A stretch of 64,000 nucleotides of DNA from Flavobacteriales bacterium. Its GTDB lineage: Bacteria > Bacteroidota > Bacteroidia > Flavobacteriales_C > GCA-002722245. Below are positions 60,155 to 64,000 of the stretch, in pieces. The translations under genes and the position numbers were made by a program. A model generated the notes under the pieces. It was given only the letters and a program-made list of their open reading frames with translations. It was not told where the DNA came from and ran no database searches. Where the stretch lies: assembly GCA_002722245.1 (NCBI GenBank), contig PBLA01000019.1, positions 1-64,000 of the forward strand. Direction: 5' to 3'. Position 1 is the stretch's first letter, and each line of letters opens with the position of its first letter.

Positions 60155-61102
60155 TCAATTCATTAATCCTCGTCCTGTTTTTCGCAATTCTCCTTTTTCT
60201 TTTAAATCGGGGACAATTTTATCCAAAATCCCATTAATAAACACTCTACTTTTAGGTGTACTATAGGTTTTAGATAATTCTATGTATTCATTTAAACTTA
60301 CTTTCACTGGAACTGAAGGCAGATTTATTAACTCACACACGGCCATTTTCATTAAAATAAAATCTAATATTGCGATACGATCCGCTTCCCAATTTTTTGC
60401 TTTCTCCATAATAATGGCTTGATAATCATCATTATGAACTAAGGTTTGACGATAAAGGGTTTTAACAAACTCTAAATCATCCTCTAAATCTTTGAATAAT
60501 TCAGGAACGCGGTAGTTTTGAGCAAATCGTGAGGTAAATCCTTTAAAGTATTTTACCACATACCCACAAACAAAGTAGTGATCATCGGACCAGTGAATAC
60601 TTCGCTCTTCAAAAAGATCTTGAAGAATTTCATTATCCGCAACAAACTCCCTGTATAGTTTTAAAACGAAACTTTTTTGAGTTTCTAAATCATACTCCGG
60701 CGCATTCATAAACCGTTGAAAAGTTTCAGAGGCTTCAATCGTTTTGAAGAGCTTTGGAATAATATCGTCGTTGGCAACCCAAGAAATTTTATACTGCTCT
60801 ACTTTTTTCTGCAATGAGTCACTATTCACTAGCGCCATGAGCAGTTCATTATTTACAAATCGAAGATTTGGATTTAAATCTTGTTCAGAAGGAAGTTTTT
60901 TATTTCTTCTCTCTTCAAGTCTTTTCGAGGCAAATCGTTGTAATTCGGTAAATACCGAAACATGTAAAATGAATAATTCATGTATTCGATTAATACAGGT
61001 AATCAGTTCCTTTTCACCTACACCTAAATCATTTTTAGCTCCTCTCAAATACGAATATATCGCTTGAAAAACTTTAATTCTTAAATGTCTTCTATTAAGC
61101 AT
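60155..61102 (-). CDS. nusB: Transcription antitermination factor NusB
   Basis: LNRRHLRIKVFQAIYSYLRG; DFILMKMAVCELINLPSVPVKVSLNEYIELSKTYSTPKSRVFINGILDKI. Confidence 0.95.
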   Translation of the reverse strand: MLNRRHLRIKVFQAIYSYLRGAKNDLGVGEKELITCINRIHELFILHVSVFTELQRFASKRLEERRNKKLPSEQDLNPNLRFVNNELLMALVNSDSLQKKVEQYKISWVANDDIIPKLFKTIEASETFQRFMNAPEYDLETQKSFVLKLYREFVADNEILQDLFEERSIHWSDDHYFVCGYVVKYFKGFTSRFAQNYRVPELFKDLEDDLEFVKTLYRQTLVHNDDYQAIIMEKAKNWEADRIAILDFILMKMAVCELINLPSVPVKVSLNEYIELSKTYSTPKSRVFINGILDKIVPDLKEKGELRKTGRGLMN

Positions 61103-61162
61103 CAGAACGTATTAATTACTCTGCAAATCTACTACTTAAATTCGAACCGAAGGCGAACTTAA

Positions 61163-62377
61163 TCAATTATATTCTTTTTCTATTGGAAGCGGCTGATCAA
61201 TAATTTCAACCCATGGCAAACCGTAACTTCCTAATTGTTCCATAAATGGATCTGGATTGAATTCTTCCACATTCCAAACTCCTGGTTTAAACCATATGCC
61301 TTTAGCCATCAATTTTGCGCCCAACATAGCTGGAACTCCTGTTGTATAAGAAACTCCCTGACCACTCACATCTTTAAAAGCGTCTTGATGTTTACAATTA
61401 TTGTAGATATAACATGTTCGTTTCTGACCATTTTTCAATCCCGATATTTGACAACCTATAGAGGTTTCTCCTGAATAATTTTCGCCCAATGCTGAGGGCT
61501 CTGGTAAAACCGCTTTTAAAAATTGTAAGGGTTGTATTTTTTTACCCTCATATTCAATTGGTTGAATACTAGTCATACCAACATTTTCAAGCACTCGCAA
61601 ATGAGTAAGGTATTCTTGTCCAAATGTCATCCAAAAACGAGCTCTTTTTAAGGTTGGAAAGTTTTTTACTAAACTCTCCAGCTCCTCGTGATACATTAAA
61701 TAACTTTCTCTAGTACCAATATTTGGATAATCAATTGGTTGATGAATCTCCATTGGTTCGGTTTCCAGCCATTGGCCATTTTCCCAATATTTTCCAGGTT
61801 GGGTAATTTCTCTGATATTGACCTCGGGATTAAAATTGGTGGCAAAGGCTTTTCCATGGTCTCCACCGTTACAATCTACGATATCTAAATAATGAATTTC
61901 ATCAAAATAATGTTTTGCTGCGTAAGCTGTAAATACCTGTGTTACTCCAGGATCAAATCCACAGCCTAAAAGTGCCATAATTCCAGCATCTTCAAATTTT
62001 TGTTTATATGCCCATTGCCACGAATACTCAAATTTAGCTTCGTCTTTTGGCTCATAATTCGCAGTGTCGAGATAGTGTGTTTTTGTACGAAGGCATGCAT
62101 CCATAATGGGAAGATCCTGATAAGGCAGAGCCAAGTTTATCACCAATTGCGCTCGTGTTTGCTGAATAAGCGCAACAACTTCATCCACATTGTCCGCGTC
62201 TACTTGAGCAGTTTGTACACACACACCTTCTGCTTTAATTTCCGCCGCAATTTGTTGACATTTAGCTAATGTTCTTGAGGCGAGTGTAATTGTTTTAAAA
62301 ACAGTGTGAAGACGTGCAATTTTTTTTGTCGCAACATTACTTACACCACCTGCGCCTATGATTAATACATTATTCAT
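61163..62377 (-). CDS. Carboxynorspermidine synthase (saccharopine dehydrogenase family)
   Basis: VLIIGAGGVSNVATKKIARL; LLGCGFDPGVTQVFTAYAAKHYFDEIHYLDIVDCNGGDHG. Confidence 0.9.
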   Translation of the reverse strand: MNNVLIIGAGGVSNVATKKIARLHTVFKTITLASRTLAKCQQIAAEIKAEGVCVQTAQVDADNVDEVVALIQQTRAQLVINLALPYQDLPIMDACLRTKTHYLDTANYEPKDEAKFEYSWQWAYKQKFEDAGIMALLGCGFDPGVTQVFTAYAAKHYFDEIHYLDIVDCNGGDHGKAFATNFNPEVNIREITQPGKYWENGQWLETEPMEIHQPIDYPNIGTRESYLMYHEELESLVKNFPTLKRARFWMTFGQEYLTHLRVLENVGMTSIQPIEYEGKKIQPLQFLKAVLPEPSALGENYSGETSIGCQISGLKNGQKRTCYIYNNCKHQDAFKDVSGQGVSYTTGVPAMLGAKLMAKGIWFKPGVWNVEEFNPDPFMEQLGSYGLPWVEIIDQPLPIEKEYN

Positions 62378-62438
62378 GCTTTATTTTTTTGCAAAAATAA
62401 TACGGATATTGTTTCAATAAGGTATTATTGTAATCCAT

Positions 62439-63359
62439 ATGCAATTTTTTATTATTCTCTTCGCGGCACTTAGTCTCACCCATCAAGTTTTTGCTCAATG
62501 CGATTCTATTAAGATTGTTTTCTACAATGTGGAAAATTTATTTGATATTGAGGATGATTCACTTAAAAACGATAATGAATTTTTACCTTTTGCAAAAAAG
62601 AATTGGAACGAAGATAAATTCAACAAAAAAATCACACGCGTTGTTAAGGTAATTGCTGCGAATAATTTCCCGGATATCATTGGGCTTTCCGAAATTGAAA
62701 ACGCAACCGTTCTAAAAGAAATAATCAATCATTTCCAATTAAAAAAACAACATTACCGTATAGTTCATTTTGAATCCGGAGATCAACGAGGAATTGATTG
62801 CGCCCTTCTTTATAATTCAAACAAATGGCATTTACACAGTTTAAAACCCTATCCTGTTGTTTTGAAAGGAAGGCCAACTCGAGATATTTTATCGGCCACA
62901 CTTGTAAACGATCGAGACACACTTGCTTTGTTAGTAAACCACTGGCCTAGTAGATTTGGCGGTAGGAAAGCATCGCAACCTAAGAGAATGGCAGCTGCTC
63001 AGGTTTTATTGCAGGTTATGGATTCGATTACCAAACAGTTTCCCACAAAAAAAGTTATTGCCATGGGAGATTTTAATGATGAACCAAAAGATTCCAGTTT
63101 ACAACTTCTTAATGGGTTTTCTAATCAATCAGAGAAATTTAAAGGAACATTAAAATATAGAGGTCGCTGGCAAACATTTGATCAATTTATATGCTCTACT
63201 AACTTCAACTACCTGTCCTATCCTTTTCGTAAATCGTTTTTATTGGAAGAAGATAAAACGTACGGAGGGTATAAGCCTTTTCGTACATATTACGGGCCTA
63301 TCTATCACAACGGATTTTCGGATCACCTTCCCATTGTACTCACTTTTTGCGCACCATAA
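62439..63359 (+). CDS. Endonuclease/exonuclease/phosphatase family protein
   Basis: IVFYNVENLFDIEDD, IIGLSEIEN, LVNHWPSRFGG, AMGDFNDEP, GFSDHLPIVLTF. Confidence 0.93.
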   Translation: MQFFIILFAALSLTHQVFAQCDSIKIVFYNVENLFDIEDDSLKNDNEFLPFAKKNWNEDKFNKKITRVVKVIAANNFPDIIGLSEIENATVLKEIINHFQLKKQHYRIVHFESGDQRGIDCALLYNSNKWHLHSLKPYPVVLKGRPTRDILSATLVNDRDTLALLVNHWPSRFGGRKASQPKRMAAAQVLLQVMDSITKQFPTKKVIAMGDFNDEPKDSSLQLLNGFSNQSEKFKGTLKYRGRWQTFDQFICSTNFNYLSYPFRKSFLLEEDKTYGGYKPFRTYYGPIYHNGFSDHLPIVLTFCAP

Positions 63360-63981
63360 ACAACCCATCTCGTATAGGAAGAAGAACCTGTTCTACTCTA
63401 GAATCTTCTTCTAAAAGATTTGCCAGTTCTACTAACGTTTTTGTTTCAACGTCTTTAGGATGTATACTTTTTGTGACTTTCCCGCTCCACAACACATTAT
63501 CAAAAATAATGAGCCCTCCTTCTTTTACGGCATCAAAAACAAGATGGTAGTAATTAACATAATTTTCTTTGTCTGCATCAACAAAAACCATATCCCACTT
63601 TTTATTAATTCCAGGAATAATAGTTAACGCGTCTCCTACATAAGTTTTTATGCATTTCTGTAATCCCGCTTTTTTAAAAAAGCCTTTTGCAAAATCTTCG
63701 ATTTCCTCATTCACATCAATGGTGTGTAACTCTCCTCCTTTTGCCAATCCTCTTGCCATACATATCGCGCTATAACCAGTATAAGTACCAATCTCTAGAA
63801 TGGCTTCAGGGCACATCATTTTGGAGAACATGGATAATATTTGTCCTTGCAAATGACCCGACAACATCCTAGGTTGCAGAATCTTTTGATGCGTTTCGCG
63901 ATGCAACTGATAGAGCACATCATCTTCTTTTTGGGTATACCGTTCGCTGTAATCGTTTATTTCTTTCGGTAAAAAGTTCAT
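63340..63981 (-). CDS. SAM-dependent O-methyltransferase
   Basis: AILEIGTYTGYSAICMARGLAKGGELHTIDVNEE; DMVFVDADKENYVNYY. Confidence 0.93.
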   Translation of the reverse strand: MNFLPKEINDYSERYTQKEDDVLYQLHRETHQKILQPRMLSGHLQGQILSMFSKMMCPEAILEIGTYTGYSAICMARGLAKGGELHTIDVNEEIEDFAKGFFKKAGLQKCIKTYVGDALTIIPGINKKWDMVFVDADKENYVNYYHLVFDAVKEGGLIIFDNVLWSGKVTKSIHPKDVETKTLVELANLLEEDSRVEQVLLPIRDGLFMVRKK

Positions 63982-64000
63982 TGTTTAGTAGTAGGATATT

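Noticed and set aside
1-64000. CRISPR arrays, prophage, IS elements, rRNA
   Set aside because: No regularly spaced short repeats, phage structural genes, transposases or rRNA sequence recognised.

Overview
This window looks like a chromosomal segment from a Bacteroidota bacterium, probably Flavobacteriales or a Crocinitomicaceae-like lineage. The inference rests on low GC, several T9SS type A/B C-terminal sorting domains, TAnnTTTG-like promoter motifs, and a nusB-DUF1573-yajC cluster. Bases ~1-14400 are an accessory zone of mostly unrelated genes separated by degenerate, recurrent intergenic repeats, one of which has a long nested palindrome. It holds a DUF4434-like T9SS protein, a tandem pair of S1C-type protease lipoproteins (one with all three catalytic positions substituted), a YwqK/MORN-like protein, a PHB-depolymerase-like esterase, a TM-SRPBCC protein, a DUF2059 protein, and an overlapping cupin / unknown / asparagine-synthase-like trio. 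Next is a minus-strand operon of large surface proteins (CBM2-like, PKD/SprB-type repeats, gliding-motility C-terminal domain). The rest is mostly conserved chromosome: SulP, MetY-like, flavodoxin, GH20 hexosaminidase, tRNA-queuosine mannosyltransferase-like, RND efflux operon, glycosyltransferases/flippase/sulfotransferase, one tRNA-Met(CAT), LptF/G, NspC and carboxynorspermidine synthase, glutathione peroxidase, NusB/YajC, endonuclease/phosphatase and O-methyltransferase. No transposase, integrase, phage module, CRISPR array or rRNA was recognised. The best leads are the cassette-like repeat zone, the active/pseudo-protease pair, the cupin/AsnB-like trio and an unlisted 45-aa Cys/Lys-rich small ORF.
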